From: Leucogyrophana mollusca
Taxonomy: Eukaryota > Basidiomycota > Agaricomycetes > Boletales
NCBI GenBank assembly: GCA_021014945.1
Contig: MU266481.1
Coordinates: 1-64,000, forward strand
DNA length: 64,000 nt
Direction of reading: 5' to 3'
Shown here: positions 1 through 11,699 of the stretch, in pieces
Layout of the letters: the number at the start of each line of letters is the position of its first letter
How positions within the stretch are numbered: position 1 is the stretch's first letter
Made by a program: the position numbers and the translations under genes
Notes under the pieces: model-generated
Seen by the model: only the letters and a program-made list of their open reading frames with translations
The model's database searches: none
Told to the model about the DNA's origin: nothing

Positions 1-1038
1 TTCCAATTGTAAGCACTTTCGACCAGACGAGCGATCCCCCTACTCATGCTCGTGCGTTTACAGACCCTGTTTGCTATAGTAGCCGCTCCCGCCTGCGACA
101 AGAGTCACGCCCTACACGCTGTTTTCTGGATCTGGCTTCATCTCCTTCAGTTCGACGTTGCTAATCAAGTACTCGATCCCGACGAAGACAAGGCCAACAA
201 AGCAACCCGTCCGTTGCCTGCCGGCCGCATCACTTTGACGAACGCTATCCACCTCCGTTGGGCCCTAGTTCCCATATGCTTGGCCGTTTCAGCGTTTTAC
301 AGTGCTGAAACCTTGGGAGCCAGCGTGGCTAGAAGCCTTCCGGTCTGGTACAACGAGCTCAGGGCCCACAGTCATTGGCTGTCGAAGGATGTAATGACCG
401 CCATGGGTTTTGCATCTTTTGAGCTAGGGGGCACTTTGGTCGCAGGTCCGTAACATGCTGTTTCCAGGAGTCTTGGTCCAGTTCTCTAACTCTCTTGTAG
501 GCTGTGATAGATCACGGCTGGAACCCGCTGGGGCTTTGGCTATTGCGCTTAGCACGGGTGTCTTCATAACGACGCTCCATGCGCAAGATTTCAAAGACGA
601 AGAAGGTGATCGTCTCATTGGCAGGAAGACATTACACATCGTCTTCCCGTCCTTGGCCCGGGCATCCATCCTGGTCGGCCTACCTCTCTGGACCATCTGC
701 CTGAGTTGTGTATGGGGGATGGACTTGGTGTGCAGTCTTGCGTTCACGGCATTTGCCTTAGTGGTCGGATCGCGGTTTGCTCTGAACACTACCGTTCAGG
801 GGGCTCGCGTGTCTTGCAAGCTTTACAGTGTACGTTGATCTTGTCTCCGGTTGTTACTCGTCCTCACGGTCAATCGCAGCTTTGGTTCTCGTTAGTACAT
901 CTACTTCCCGGTTATTTTCCACGAGGCACGAACGGGCATGATAATTCCATAGCAGTTGGGGACTTCGTCCCCCCCAAATCATGCATATCCTATCCCAACT
1001 CCACCAAACCGAAGAGCAGGGGAGAAAATTTTCAATAG
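1..1038 (+). CDS. UbiA-family prenyltransferase, 5' end outside window
   Basis: Integral-membrane prenyltransferase of the UbiA superfamily, which moves an isoprenoid chain onto an acceptor. Three exons are visible: 64-445, 501-829 and 880-1038, with in-phase joins. The reading is already inside the protein at the first acceptor (tttacag, ending at 63), so upstream exons lie outside the window. The first aspartate-rich motif is NQVLDPDEDKANK, preceded by the fungal signature WIWLHLLQFD. The second is HAQDFKDEEGD, followed by GRKTL. Several hydrophobic helices surround them. The last exon holds SLVHLLPGY and a hydrophilic tail ending in a stop at 1036-1038. No frameshift is seen. In basidiomycetes such proteins are usually uncharacterised; the substrate cannot be read from sequence. 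Family assignment is firm, specific role unknown. Confidence 0.85.
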
Positions 1039-1110
1039 ATGATAACGATGTGGCAAGGTCTTTCAACCATTAATTGGTGGGTCTCAGTGATTTCATGGGG
1101 CTGCTCAAGA

Positions 1111-1744
1111 CATGTTCAAATGGCGTGATTCCTTAGCACACCTTTTCGCAATCCGGTGAAAATAGGTGTCTGTATAAGCCACACGGAATTTTCTACGATT
1201 CCGGTTCTTACGATTGGTGGATCGAGGGCTTCTTGGAAGGCCGCGGAGACAACGCTGATATCATCATCAGATATGACAACCCAGTGCTATAGATACACAC
1301 TCGTCTTTGATGCTGGGTGAGTTAATTGGTTTTTATGTTTTATGTTTTATGTTTTATCCCACCACATGTGTGATTTGGAAGCTCCTGGAAGCACCGACAT
1401 CACGGGGCTGCGGCGTTGCTAATTTCTTCGTCGGCGCTGAAACGGTAAAACGTCGCGCAAAGGTTGCGGCCAATGCAATCTGGGAGTACACATGTTCAAG
1501 GGCACGATTCCCCAGCGCGCCTTTTCGCAATCTGGCGAAAATGGATGTCTGTATAAGCCACACGGAATGCCTCACGATGCTGGATTTCTAGGATCGGTGG
1601 ATGAAGGCCTTCTTGGGAAGTTCGCCCAGATCATTCTGATCCCATCACCAGACCTCACACCTCAGCGTTTTAAATACATACTGGTCTTTGCTGTTGGGTG
1701 AGTTGGTTAGTTCTTTGCCCTTTATCCCACCGCATTTGAGACCT
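1111..1744. repeat. Degenerate direct repeat, two copies of about 250 bp
   Basis: Two copies of a diverged block start at 1111 and 1491, both with catgttcaa, and end near 1378 and 1744. Shared landmarks in the same order are ccttttcgcaat, gtctgtataagccacacgga, ggtgagtt and tttatcccac. The offset stays at 378-380 bp throughout. Copy 1 also has a 7-bp tandem repeat (atgtttt, 3.3 units, 1335-1357). Both copies end an open stretch in a donor-like ggtgagtt, which could mean an old duplicated exon, but stops and frame changes differ between copies. No protein family is recognised. The rest of 1039-1927 shows nothing else supportable. Confidence 0.7.
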
Positions 1745-1927
1745 GCATATAAGTGTAGTATATGTAGCGTCCAGGATTTGATCCCGGTCCCAGGAACGCT
1801 CTCAACTCCCTTGCAGCCGCATTTGTGTCGCGCTTTGCATGCGTTCAAGGCCGTACGTTACTCGTGGACCGAAAGCACAGATTCCTTGCTCACCTACCAA
1901 GCTGACTTGCTCTTAGCAGAACTGAAC

Positions 1928-3516
1928 ATGTCTAGCCATTTGGAAGCTGCGATCGTGAATGCCGCCAACATCATCCGAATAACTCGCATATGTCAACGTG
2001 AGCGCCTGTGTATCGTGAACCGTACTGTTGGATGGACTTTTCCCTCCAGTTTCGTCGGCCATCATCATCATCTATGATCATCGTGAGCAGTATCCCTCCT
2101 CCGATCATGATGAGTAACGGTTGACGCAATCATATCTCCAACTACCCAGTGATCACTTTTAACCAAGAGGTGGAATTCATATGGGTACTTGTGAACCGCT
2201 CCTCTAAGAACAGGGGCTGACCTGTTTCTGCAGAAAAAGCCGTGGTCATTAGCAACAGTTATATATCTGATCGTAAGTACAGTCGCTGAATTGGATGAAC
2301 TGCCTTAAAGTCTAAATCACAAGGTACGATATGTTGGCGATGGCCTTGGGCTGTAAGGGTCCTATTTTGTCCGTTGCTTCGTCTGCTAACGAATAATCTG
2401 GTGCCCTAGACTCGATGCCGCAGGTATTTGCAAGCCCCTCACACTGTTTTTGACCCCTCATAAGCGCCATATCATCGCAGCATTCATGAGCGAATCTCCT
2501 TCGCAGGAAGTTCGTACTAACTACTCTGTAACAGTTTCAAAGCTGGCAGCTTAATTTTGTTTGCAGTTGTGAGTATCTACGCACAGCTATAGCTATCATA
2601 TTTGACCTTGACACTTCGTTAGCTGTGAGTCCTATTTGCACGCTTGGTGGACGCACTCAAACGACACCTGTCACCGCAGGTCAAGTCTTCTTACACCTTC
2701 AAGGATGGCCCAGCGCTGTGCTAGACTGGCTCATGCAAAGTGAGCCATCCCATAGACCTACTTTGGCCGACACCTCATACCGGCCCAGTCGTACTCCAAA
2801 TGCGTATATACGCTCTCTACAAACGCTCCAACAGGGTCCTCTCTTTCACGGCTCTGGGCTACTTGGCCGAGATAATTGCCATGTCGACGATACTTGGGAT
2901 CGCCAATGCACATATTGTCGGTACGAATACACCCTGTTACGCAGTATGCAGATGCCAACTGGAGTGGGGCTACAGCTATCAACGAACCGATACCGGGCAT
3001 TGGGATCTGTTCGGCTACGAATATTCCTGCCTCCTTTTATAGATTCTGGCTGCCAATCATAGCCTTCGAGGGGACGTTGTGCTTGCTCGCGCTTTGGGTT
3101 GGTATCAGAGACCTTGTCTCCGGATTTAGGGCTCAGGGTATCAACGGCATCAACGTCCTTGAAGTTCTTGTAAAAGACAGCGTCTTTTACTTCCTCTGGT
3201 AAGCGCCATCGCCTCCATCATGTCATTAGCCACGCTGAGGAACACATGTAGTTTGGTGCTAGCTTGCGTCGTAAACGCCGCAATGTGGCAAACTCTTGGG
3301 GTGCGCGTTCAATGTTTCATTCAGGGGGTGGCTTATGACTGAGAGATCCTGTCCGCTTTTTATCAGGAAGCCTGGCTGGAAGTGCCAGAGGGCTTTTCTA
3401 TAGCCGCTAAGGTCGTCATTGGGTGCCGCCTCATTCTGAACTTGCCGAAAACGTTCGCTCAGCGGCCGCTCCACTCTCGTGTAGAGTACATATCAATGAG
3501 CACACATTCTCACTGA
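1928..3516 (+). CDS. DUF6533-type seven-helix membrane protein (copy 1)
   Basis: Agaricomycete-expanded membrane protein family (DUF6533) of unknown function. Start ATG is at 1928 (MSSHLEAAIVN). Resolved exons are 1928-1997, 2050-2082, 2150-2184, 2234-2272, 2324-2352, 2535-2568, 2680-2739, 2789-2920, 2952-3198, 3252-3299 and a last exon ending at 3516. The diagnostic first block is split over three exons: YDHLITFNQEVEFIW then KKPWSLATVIYLI. Later blocks are LQGWPSAVLDW, LQMRIYALYKRSNRV, FYRFWLPIIAFEGTLC, LVKDSVFYFLW and VVIGCRLILNL. The join between 2568 and 2680 is out of phase in my model, so a small exon may be missing there. It is closely related to the gene at 5.0-6.2 kb. Topology suggests a plasma or internal membrane protein; no ligand can be inferred. 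Confidence 0.75.
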
Positions 3517-4990
3517 AGGATAACGCGATGTAGAACAACCTTGCAAGGCTGCGTTGATCAGCTGTCGCAAGCATGGACGAGTGTACTAGTGATAGCTATT
3601 TAATTATTTGCCTTTGTTTCATCCTAGATTCGCTGGGAGTGATTTGGGGAGAGGAAGATCAGCAAAATGAAATGTAGCCGCCTTGGTGGTTTGAACCCGG
3701 AATTGCCCGAGTCCTAGTGGATATAACGTGAAGTTGCTGCAACGCGGATCAGCAGCTTGAACACTTTGTGAACACTGCTAATGCACAGCCTTTTTTAGTT
3801 CCATCAGCAGTCAACGAGCTGTCCACAATATTTTCGCAACCATCATATCTGGTCCCAAGAGCTGCACGCAGGACTAGGGGGGAGTTTCACCCTTCGTTTA
3901 GCCCGAATGCAGCCTTTACCCACCCGTGACAGGCACAGGTCATTCACCATCCTAACCCACTTGGCGTGTTCCCAGCTCCTCGGGCCCCGACTGGACTTGT
4001 TCTGTGGGTCCAAGTGCGGTGGAAGTGACGTTGTTCTTCATGATGCATCAGGTTAATCGCGATAGCACCCATCACAGGTTTCGGAACGCGTTTTAGAGGG
4101 ACATGTCAGTTATCGTAAGGACCTACAGACGCCAAATGGGCCATGCGCAGGGCGGTGAGCAACGCAGGCTACTGTTTTTGTTCAAGCGTTTGCGAATCCT
4201 GATATATGAGGGCATGCACTTTGTGAGACTCAGACTGCCTGCTTTTTGCTTCCAGTTGGACCCCTCGCATCCATTGCCCTTCAGGAATCGCAGGGCGATT
4301 CCCCATTTGATTTTCCTAATTGTTCTTCGCAAGCGGACTGCAGGTGCAGTCCAGTCTACTGCTGAAGTTATCTGCATGCTGATCTGCTCACGACTTGCCA
4401 TCCAGTAGTGATGTCGACTGCCATGTCACAATCAGCCCTTGTTTCTGCTTTGAACGTGATCCAGTGGACTCGGATTTGTCAATGCGAGTCTGTTCCAGTC
4501 CCTCGTGCGGACTTCTCAGCACTGACTTCACCTTTGCAGTGGTTCCCTGCGTGCTTGTAGTTTACGATCATTGTGCGTCTGTCCATCTGGTCATGTGGTG
4601 TGAAGCTAACTTTGCTCTTGTGTCTGATTCGTAGTGCTAACGCTTGACGGAGAGGTGCGGATTTTGTTCGTGCCGCTGTTGCTCGTCCTCTAATTATTAT
4701 CTTATCGGACAAAGGTAGAGTATATATGGGTAGATCTCTTTCTGCAACCTTTGTATTGGATAGACTGAACACTTTCATCGTTTAGACTAAACCATTCTCG
4801 TTCGCCTCAATCCTCTACCTCTTAGTGAGAACCCACGTTTTGTCTACGTCTGCAATCACTAACGCAATGCACTGTGAAGGTAAGATACGCTGGTGACGCA
4901 ATGACGATGTGAGTTGTTGGTTGGTTCACTTTAGTACTGGATCTGACAAGCTGTTGACGCGTACCCGTTCAGTTTGGATGCTGCAGGTGA
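3517..4990. other. Intergenic, about 1.4 kb
   Basis: No conserved coding block is found. The open frames near 4103-4640 lie on both strands and match nothing I recognise. A T-loop-like ggtttgaaccc near 3690 does not fold into a tRNA arm. The right part presumably holds the promoter and first exons of the second DUF6533 gene, which I could not place. Confidence 0.5.
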
Positions 4991-5011
4991 TTATCTCATT
5001 CGTTTATACAG

Positions 5012-6219
5012 GCACCATAATTATATCCTGACTTTTTTCTAACCAATCCAGCGTATTTGAATCTCTCGCCTTCACTTGAGGTACTATCTCCTTCGAATAA
5101 TCCCCCACCATTGCGCTCATATTCGACCTGATCTGTTTTCCCTCTTGTTGGTGTCCCTGTCAACACGCCGCTTATAGTTGTAAGGATGTCACCGCTCCCA
5201 CTGGGCTACATCATTGATCACATTGTGCGGCCACGTTTTGTTCTACCTGCCAGCTGTGAGTTTTGACGGAATCAAAGTTAAATCGTGATTCGACTTTTAT
5301 CTCTCTTGGACGGCAGGCAATATCTTTATTTATCTTCAAGGATGGCCAATTTCAGCTATTGGGTGGTGCATGCAAAGTGAGTTCGCATCATTGCACCTTT
5401 CTCATAGATCCCAGTTTGTTGGAGCATTTATATTGTGTAGCTGACGTATCGTCTGAGCAGTAATTCTTCAGCTTCGCGTATATGCACTTTACAACCGTTC
5501 AAACAGGGTCCTGATCTTCACGATACTGTGCTACATTGCCGAAATTGCGTCCACGGCGGTCTTTATGGGACGACCAAGCACCGACGTCGTCGGTATGTGT
5601 TCTTTGATGTCTCAAACCGATTTGATGTACAACTTGCCCCAGTTATGAATGAAGTACTTCCGGGTGTTGGCCTCTGCACTACAAGTTCCGTCCCTTCTTC
5701 ATTCGACGACTTTTGGTATCCTGTCATGCTGTTCGAGGGGATACTGTGCGCGCTGGCGTTGTGGGCTGGCATCACGCACATTCGTGAGCTTCGGGGCCTC
5801 GGTTCTGAGGGAGCCATCCAGGGATTCCGCCCCGGGAGGGTTATAGAGGTCTTTGTGCGAGATAACGTGTTCTACTTTGTTTGGTGTGTGCGGGGTTCTT
5901 ACTTCGGCTTTCTGTGACATTGAACGAAAGTCTCGACGATACAGTACGTCGGTGATTTGCTCTGTGAATGTGGCGGTGTGGCAAACTCTCGGGGTCAGCA
6001 TCTTCATCCGTCTGACCAGCTCCACCGTGTGTAAACTCATGTCGCTTTGGCGATTAGGAAAACTGGTTTGAAATACCCGCGGGCTTCACCTTTGTAGCGG
6101 AGGTCATCATGGGCTGCCGGCTCGTTCTGCGTATGCGGGAGTCATGTTACCGTCCATTGGGAGCATCAGTGGACTTGGAAGACTGCTCGATAGGCACCAT
6201 AGAGTTCGCCAGTGCTTGA
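5012..6219 (+). CDS. DUF6533-type seven-helix membrane protein (copy 2), 5' end unresolved
   Basis: Second member of the same family as the gene ending at 3516. Well-supported exons are 5317-5376 (FIYLQGWPISAIGWCMQ), 5461-5592 (LQLRVYALYNRSNRVL), 5643-5883 (SSFDDFWYPVMLFEGIL), 5945-5993 (VNVAVWQTLG) and 6058-6219 (EIPAGFTFVAEVIMGCR), with consistent phases. Intron positions match copy 1, so the pair arose by duplication. Upstream, an exon-like piece at 5012 reads HNYILTF but meets a stop before the expected EVEFIW block. The N-terminal exons are therefore either unplaced or decayed, and this copy may be a partial gene. Function unknown. Confidence 0.6.
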
Positions 6220-6607
6220 TGGTTTCATTTTGTATGGCTTTCGTCGTGTATTTCGCCGATGTCGGAGCACCCAAGGTCCTGATCAGAGTGGTCCAGGATA
6301 CATTTGTCGAGGCGCCAGCCACAATAGCTCAAGGATGGACATGGTCTTGAGTATCAAATGCTCTGCACCATCCGGGGATGGGTGAAGGAGTGGGTGGACC
6401 TTGAAGCTTGAAAGCTTGATGATCGACGCAAACTTGCCCGAACAATTGGCATCATAGCCGCTGAGTTTGAAGCTGATCGTGATTTCACTTCCGTGACCGT
6501 GGGAAAATAGAAGTCGCGACGCGTTGCTCACCGTCGGTGACGACGACGAGCCACTTATTGTTCTTGTTTTTCATCCTTTGCCATCCTTTAGTTAGAGTAT
6601 TTCAACC
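6220..6607. promoter_or_regulatory. Presumed promoter and 5' UTR of the F-box/WD40 gene
   Basis: About 390 bp without a coding block, lying between the DUF6533 stop and the ATG at 6608. A short direct repeat, cttgaagcttgaaagcttga (6401-6420), is present. No clear TATA box stands out. Confidence 0.4.
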
Positions 6608-9600
6608 ATGCCTACGCGGAGCTCACTGTCGTCGACGCCGTCAGAGACGTCGACGAGATTGTCGCTGTCTAGGTCAACTTCAACACGGTCATCGTTGAGC
6701 GCGTCCAAACCACGCGCGTTGTCAAATGCGAGTGACTTGAGTGGCTGCACGACCGTGAAACCGATGTCGTCATCGTCCTCGTCGTCGGCTCTGTCCACGA
6801 GCAGCTCGGTGATGACGCGCTCGCCGAATGCGACGCCCGTGCCGCTGCCGTCCTCCGCCGCGAAACGCCTCTCCACGTCCATCCCGTCCCTGTCCGGCCG
6901 GAGGGCCTCTGTGCCAATCCAGAATATCCAGCTGCAGGCCTCGTCCGGCGACCCGGCATCGCCGTCTCCTGCTGCCCCCAAGGCGCAGCGGCCAGCGCCG
7001 GGCACGCGCCGTACGTCGCTCATTGCCGAGCCGCCGAGTGCGTTCCCGAAAATAAAGTCCCAGTCAAGTACAAACGGGAGCGTGTCCTCTCCTGCACGGG
7101 CACGTGTCCAGTCAGAGTCCCGTTCTATTAGGACACCTCAGAAACAACGTGAGGTCTCTCCTCCATCCGCCTCGAATTCAAACTCCGTGTTCTCGCCTAC
7201 CATCAGCCTCACCTCCCCCAGCCCTGCAAAGAACATCGCTAAAATGCAAAAGGCTTCGTCTATCGGCGTCCCTACTCCCCCAAGAATTAGAACCACGAGT
7301 ACAAACAGTGTACACAATACCCCATCCACACCATCGAAACAACCCCACACTACCCCGTCGAAGCAGCCTCAGACCACCCCTGCGAAACAACCACAAACCA
7401 CACCCGTAAAACAATCTCCTTCTCTCTTGCGCTCGCTATCTGGCGGTGGGAAGCCACAGCAGCAGCGTTCAGGCTCAGGCGCATCCAGCGTCGCCAAGTC
7501 CAATCTCGTACGTAGTAGCACCGAACCCGCAGCTTTGCTCTCCGGCTCCGTGGCCGCTCGAGGCATCGTGAACCTCAACGATGACAGTGACGTGGCCGGT
7601 AGGCTATGGGACGATGGGGACGACATGACTCTCGAGATGATAACCGATGCAGGGGATGGGCAGACAGATGAAGAGGTGCTTACACTCACACGTCATAATC
7701 CCAACGCATGCTAACACGCCCCCGCCGCAGCTCGAACTTGCCCTCTCCCACCTCCGTACCCTCCACACCTCGAAAGTACTCTCCTACAAACGCCTCCTCG
7801 AACGCGCGCAAGCTAGTGCAGCCGCGCAGATGTACGCGCTCCAAGCCGAGATCTCGCTCCTTCGGTCTCAATCCCAATCACAGCCCGGTGGTGATGCCGC
7901 CAACATGCAAGTCACCGGGGACATGTGTGTGTGCGGGGGCAGGCGGAGGAAGGGGTACTGGGCTGGGCTGCGTCATGGGGAATATGACGAGGATTCGGAG
8001 GGTGAGGGTGTGGATCTGGGGCGCGCGTTGAGGGGAGATGGGAAGGGTGGGTTCAATGAGGTAGAGGTCAGGAGGGCAGTGAGGGGGTTGGAGAGGGAGG
8101 CGAGGATGAGGCTGTGAGTGGATCTTTGTCTTTATTTCGTTTTCGTTTTCAAGCTCTCATCTTGGCGGAAACTATCCGCCTTACAGGATCGGGATTATCC
8201 TAGACTGTGCGTGCTCTCTCCCCATCTTCCCAGTCCATCTCCCTGACTATTCGTCTTACAAACTCTCACCACCCTCATTTTACCACCTTCTTATCCCACT
8301 ATGCATCTCACACAGCCCTCCTCCCGGGCGATATCCGGCTGCAAATCCTTCTTCTCGAGAAATACGCCAAGTCGACATTCGATATCCTCGGCACACTCGC
8401 GCCTGACCTCTCGTTCCGCGTGCTGAGGGAGCTCAGCGTGAAGGAGGTGTTGGGTGTGGGACTGGTGAGTTGCTTTGGTCCTGGGTTGAGGCTTCCAGTT
8501 TCTATACCATGTACCTTGGCGTTGATACCCACACCTACCTCTGGGTTTCACTTTTTGTTATTCCGTCCCCTTGTGCTGGGGCTTGGCGAGTAAGAGATAC
8601 TGACATACACCCCGAACCTCGTAGGTATCCAAAAAGTGGTTCGACGCCGTCCATCACCCCGCGCTGTGGCGGTACCACTGTCTTCGACTCACTGCGAGCG
8701 ACCCTATCCCGGTCAAGGCGCCTGCACAGCCAGAGGGATGGTGAGTCTTTTTGCTGCTCTTTCGTCGCTCGCCGTTGGGTTCCTTCGCGTCGTGCTCGAT
8801 CCCGTATTCGCTAACTATATGTACTACACTTCACCAGGTTCCCGCTCTATCGCTCGCTCCACCACCGAGAGTCCAATTTCCGACACGCGCTCCCACAGAG
8901 TATTAGGTTCCTGAATGGCCATACAAACTTTTGCACAACGTTGTTGTTGAGAGGTGCGTCTTTTCCTCTGGAGATGATCGGAAACTGGGGACGGGGAGTG
9001 AGGAGATGGGGTCTGGTATGCTTTACTAACGCGCTCATGTAGGCAAGCGCCTCATCAGTGGCTCGTATGACGAGACAATCCGCTTCTGGGATATCGAGAC
9101 CGGCGAGATGAAGAAATGCCTCCAGGTTAAGAAGCCCGTGAGTTGCGTGGACTTCTTGGCAGAAGAGGGTACGTGCCGCTCTCTAGTCATCAGAATAGTA
9201 CGTGACACTTATCCCTATCCTGACGCACGACAGAGGTATTCGTCGTCGGCTTCCACGACGTCGGGTACGTACCCTATCATCCATCCCATCCCCCAACTGA
9301 CACTAAACACCCTCACCCCCACCAGTCGCGTCCACCTCTTCTCCTCCCTTACGTTCACCCCCCTGCAACAACTCGCCGGCCACCTAAACGGCATCCGCGC
9401 CGTCGCGCTCTCCTCACGCAACCTTGTCTCGGCGGGCGCAGACAAGGCGCTCGTGTGTTGGGACTGGCGCGCGGGGACGAAGATCGTGCGGTTTGGACAG
9501 CAGACGACGATTAATATCGGGGTGCAGCTTGTCGGAGGAGGGACCGAGGCGGAGGGCGAGCGGGTCATTGGAGTTACGATTGATGGGATTGTTAGGGTGT

Positions 9601-10958
9601 TTTCGATCAGTGAGTGGTTCCTTCGCTTTCGGGCAAGGGCACGGAGACAGGGGAGGATGCGTTGCTGATGGTGATGATACGCGCAGAACGAAGGGAGATG
9701 GTCTCGCAGTTCAAGCTTGCTGAGCTTGGGGGGAGCGATCCGGTGTTGAACGCGAAGCTGTGGAACGTCGGTTCTGCACCGAATAACATGCTGCAGTGGT
9801 TCGCAGCCAAGGGTACACAGATGACGGTTCGTCCCTTCTGATATCTCTGTGTCCTCGCATTCGTTCAGCCCCGCCCCCCACCACTAGTGCGCCACAAAAT
9901 CGGTCATTCTGCACCTCCAATGGACAGAAGGTGACGAGAAACCCACCGCCTCCACCACGGCCACCGAGAGCCCTATCGCTCCCCGAACCCTCGCAGCGAG
10001 CCCAACCCCCTCCTCCGTGCTCACACGCGTGTCCTCCCTCGCACGCTCCACATCCTCGATATCAACGCCCCAGCGCCGCCAGTCCTCGCTCGGCGTCGCC
10101 ATATCCACCACCTCGGCGGGCAAGCGCGATCGACTGAGTCTCGCGAGCCCACTTACACCCGGGACGCCCCTGTACGACCACTCCCCGCGCGCCGGGACGC
10201 CGCTGTCGCCGATGCCGAACGGGAGCGGCGGAGGCGGAGGGTTCCCATTTAGGTTCGGCCGGGCTGCGATATTGACGGCGCCGCCGAAGCTGGTGGCGTT
10301 GGTTGAGACGCCGGATGTGGCGGTTGGCGCTGTGGACCCGAGGAAGAGGAGGGTTGTTACTGCTACGCGGTTTAGCTCGAGGGCGGGTGCGGATCGGAGG
10401 GTGAGTGTTTGGGTTGAATTGTGCGCCGGGTTGGCTTACCGTCACTATCATAGGTCCTGATGTCGACGCATCAAGACAAGGAGAGGCCTCACGTGGCAAA
10501 CGGGGACGAAGACAGCGGAGACGACGACCTGGATAAAAGCCCCAGCAGGCCGAGCGAGGACAAACACAACCCGATGCTCTTCTCCGCCCCCTCCACCTCC
10601 GTCGACATCGACACGAACATCATCGAGCTCTCGGGGGCGTGGGCTGCGCTCGCGCACGGCGCAGACGACGCCAGGGGCCTCCTCGGCACGCTTCCGGCGA
10701 AGTTTGCGGGGCTGGCTATGCCGGAGAAGAACCCGATGTCGATGCAGTTGAGCCATGAGGAGGTTGTGGTGGGGTGTGCGGATGGGACGATTTAGTGAGT
10801 GTTTTGTGGTGTGTGGAGTGTGTGTTGGTTTGGCTGACTGCTTTGTGCTGGATAGTGTTATGAATTTCGTGGGGCATGAGTACCTCCGGGCATGTAGGGC
10901 CGAGACAGGCGCGGCTGAGGAAGATGTTGCGGAACAGGATGAGGGCGATGACGCGTAA
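6608..10958 (+). CDS. F-box/WD40-repeat protein with long disordered N-terminus
   Basis: Probable substrate receptor of an SCF ubiquitin ligase. Thirteen exons give 1,132 codons: 6608-7675, 7731-8113, 8187-8206, 8316-8464, 8625-8740, 8838-8953, 9043-9168, 9234-9264, 9326-9609, 9687-9835, 9888-10400, 10454-10794 and 10856-10958. Residues 1-355 are Ser/Thr/Pro-rich and disordered, with a short QPxTTP-type repeat. A coiled-coil-like stretch follows ([20 protein letters not shown]). The F-box is [20 protein letters not shown], followed by [22 protein letters not shown]40 blades include [31 protein letters not shown] and [13 protein letters not shown] low-complexity segment (about 9960-10400) interrupts the propeller before the final [12 protein letters not shown] blade. 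The continuous phase argues for one gene, not two. The target protein is unknown. Confidence 0.85.
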
Positions 10959-11699
10959 TCGTCACTCGCATTGACAGGGACCACACCTGATACCACCTAC
11001 AACCAATCACTAGAGTTATACCGGTGCACAAGGATGGAAATCACAATCAGACAACTTGGAATCACACTCTTTTTACACGATGATCTACCACTCGTTTACT
11101 CTCGCTTTGTTATCGTTTAGACGTAGAACTCTGCTATAATTGATGTTTGGACGAGCGGCGCGTGGTGGGAGAGGGGTCGGGAGGTTCAATTCAAGGCTCC
11201 GCTACCGACGCTGCGGCACTTTTGATTTGGACCTCCATGAACTGCGTACAAGTTGGCTCGACCTCAGCCTCAGCCTTAACTGCTCCTGGCCGCTCGTTCC
11301 AGCTTGTGGAGACGGCCTCAACTAGGATGATGGATCTTTCCTTTACATGTCTTTCACACCTTTGGTACCGTGGGTCTATTCTTATCCAGGCTTAAAGGTT
11401 CTCTGTTGGTGGACGTTCGGTATCCAAGTGTGACACTCGCAAAAAATGGCCTCCTCGTACTGTCTCAAAGAACGTGGATCAGATACCAAGCGTCGAATAG
11501 TCGGGACCTTGTAGGCTTTGATACTACCAGCTTGACAGACTGTTTCGATGATGGGTCCAAAGTCTGTCCCAACGAGGCGCAAACGGGGTCGCAGGAGCCA
11601 CTGTGTAAGTTTAGCACACACTCAAGTCATCACCAATCCTCATTGACTCCGGCCGGCCCCAGAGTCTATCTCTGTGTCATACCATCACGGCGTTTCAGC
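10959..11699. other. Intergenic, about 740 bp
   Basis: Holds the 3' region of the F-box/WD40 gene and the promoter of the P450. The small open frames around 11140-11395 have no recognisable domain. No repeat or RNA gene is seen. Confidence 0.5.

Noticed and set aside
3680..3720. T-loop-like ggtttgaaccc suggesting a tRNA
   Set aside because: The flanking bases do not form a T stem and no acceptor or anticodon arm can be drawn.
6592..7023. Minus-strand Asp-rich frames
   Set aside because: Mirror of the Ser-rich N-terminus of the F-box/WD40 gene.
7300..7410. Short repeated PxxQPxTTP words that could be mistaken for a DNA repeat array
   Set aside because: They are in-frame low-complexity protein repeats inside the F-box/WD40 gene, not a CRISPR-like or satellite array.
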